From: Thermoplasmatales archaeon UBA582
GTDB lineage: Archaea; Thermoplasmatota; Thermoplasmata; Thermoplasmatales; Thermoplasmataceae
DNA: 6,588 nt
NCBI GenBank assembly: GCA_002502705.1
Contig: DAQB01000038.1
Coordinates: forward strand, 28,610-35,197
Reading direction: 5' to 3'
Below are positions 6,472 through 6,588 of this stretch, piece after piece. Within the stretch, counting starts at the first letter, position 1. Each line of letters opens with the position of its first letter. Position numbers and translations under genes: made by a program. The notes under the pieces are model-generated. The model worked only from the letters and a program-made list of their open reading frames with translations, did no database searches and was not told where the DNA came from.

Positions 6472-6492
6472 TGCTGGATAATTACATGAACG

Positions 6493-6500
6493 TTAAAAAA
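6493..6500 (-). promoter_or_regulatory. Probable TATA box of the fixCX-etfBA operon
   Basis: On the minus strand TTTTTTAA is centred about 25 nt before the fixC ATG, as expected for a leaderless archaeal mRNA. It is a weaker match to box A than the thrS element. AAATATCC (6523-6516) is an alternative further upstream that would give a short leader. Confidence 0.45.
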
Positions 6501-6588
6501 GATTCGAACTGCAACCGGATATTTCTTTATTCATAGAAAGAGGAATTATTTCTAAGGTGGCCGATTGGTTTCTTGCATGCTGGCGGCC
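6501..6588. other. Right-edge region upstream of fixC, content unresolved
   Basis: The first part (6501-6550) is AT-rich and probably upstream promoter sequence. From about 6555 to the end it becomes GC-rich and includes GGCCG (6559-6563) and CGGCC (6584-6588), exact reverse complements. It could be the end of an upstream minus-strand gene (one frame reads to TAG at 6554-6552), the start of a divergent plus-strand gene (ATG at 6576), or a structured RNA. The window is too short to decide. Confidence 0.4.

Noticed and set aside
6233..6481. 82-codon plus-strand frame opposite the fixC 5' end
   Set aside because: It is a shadow of the conserved FAD-binding N-terminus of fixC.
6555..6588. Partial tRNA at the right edge
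   Set aside because: No T-arm motif (GGTTC-like) or D-arm pattern is seen on either strand at the expected spacing.
1..6588. CRISPR array, insertion sequence or integrated element
   Set aside because: There are no regularly spaced repeats, no transposase or integrase motifs and no target-site duplications. Composition is even except for the last 30 nt or so.

Overview
The window reads as a piece of an archaeal chromosome, most likely from the Thermoplasmatales or a close relative; this is an inference and no rRNA marker is present. The base composition is moderately AT-rich, arginine is written mostly AGG/AGA and isoleucine often ATA. The first gene of each transcription unit has a TATA-like element about 25 nt before its ATG and no Shine-Dalgarno (SD) sequence, which suggests leaderless mRNA. 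Internal operon genes carry strong SD sequences that match the archaeal 16S 3' end. An archaeal-type fixCX-etfBA cluster fits the same picture. I see no mobile element, CRISPR array, tRNA or rRNA.

Layout: positions 1-806 (+) are the 3' half of hutH (histidine ammonia-lyase), cut by the left edge. Positions 807-1043 are a 237-nt intergenic region with palindromic sequences and the thrS promoter. Positions 1044-3050 (+) are thrS, a full-length threonyl-tRNA synthetase with a bacterial-type editing domain and an extra zinc-ribbon-like insertion in the catalytic domain. The stop codon of thrS directly abuts that of etfA on the other strand. Positions 3051-6471 (-) are a tight four-gene operon transcribed fixC - fixX - etfB - etfA. 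Positions 6472-6588 hold the fixC promoter and a GC-rich stretch of unclear nature at the right edge.

How the genes work together: EtfB and EtfA form the electron transfer flavoprotein. FixC (FAD) and FixX (Fe-S) together make up a split ETF:quinone oxidoreductase. In characterised FixABCX/EtfABCX systems this complex couples NADH oxidation to reduction of both a quinone and ferredoxin or flavodoxin (flavin-based electron bifurcation). That role, rather than simple transfer of electrons from acyl-CoA dehydrogenases to quinone, is likely here from gene content but not proven by the sequence. thrS and hutH are a housekeeping gene and an amino-acid catabolism gene with no evident functional link to the operon.

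I find no clearly undescribed system. The points most worth a second look are the zinc-ribbon insertion in ThrRS, the bacterial-type editing module in an apparent archaeon, the gapless convergent thrS/etfA junction, and the palindromes upstream of thrS.
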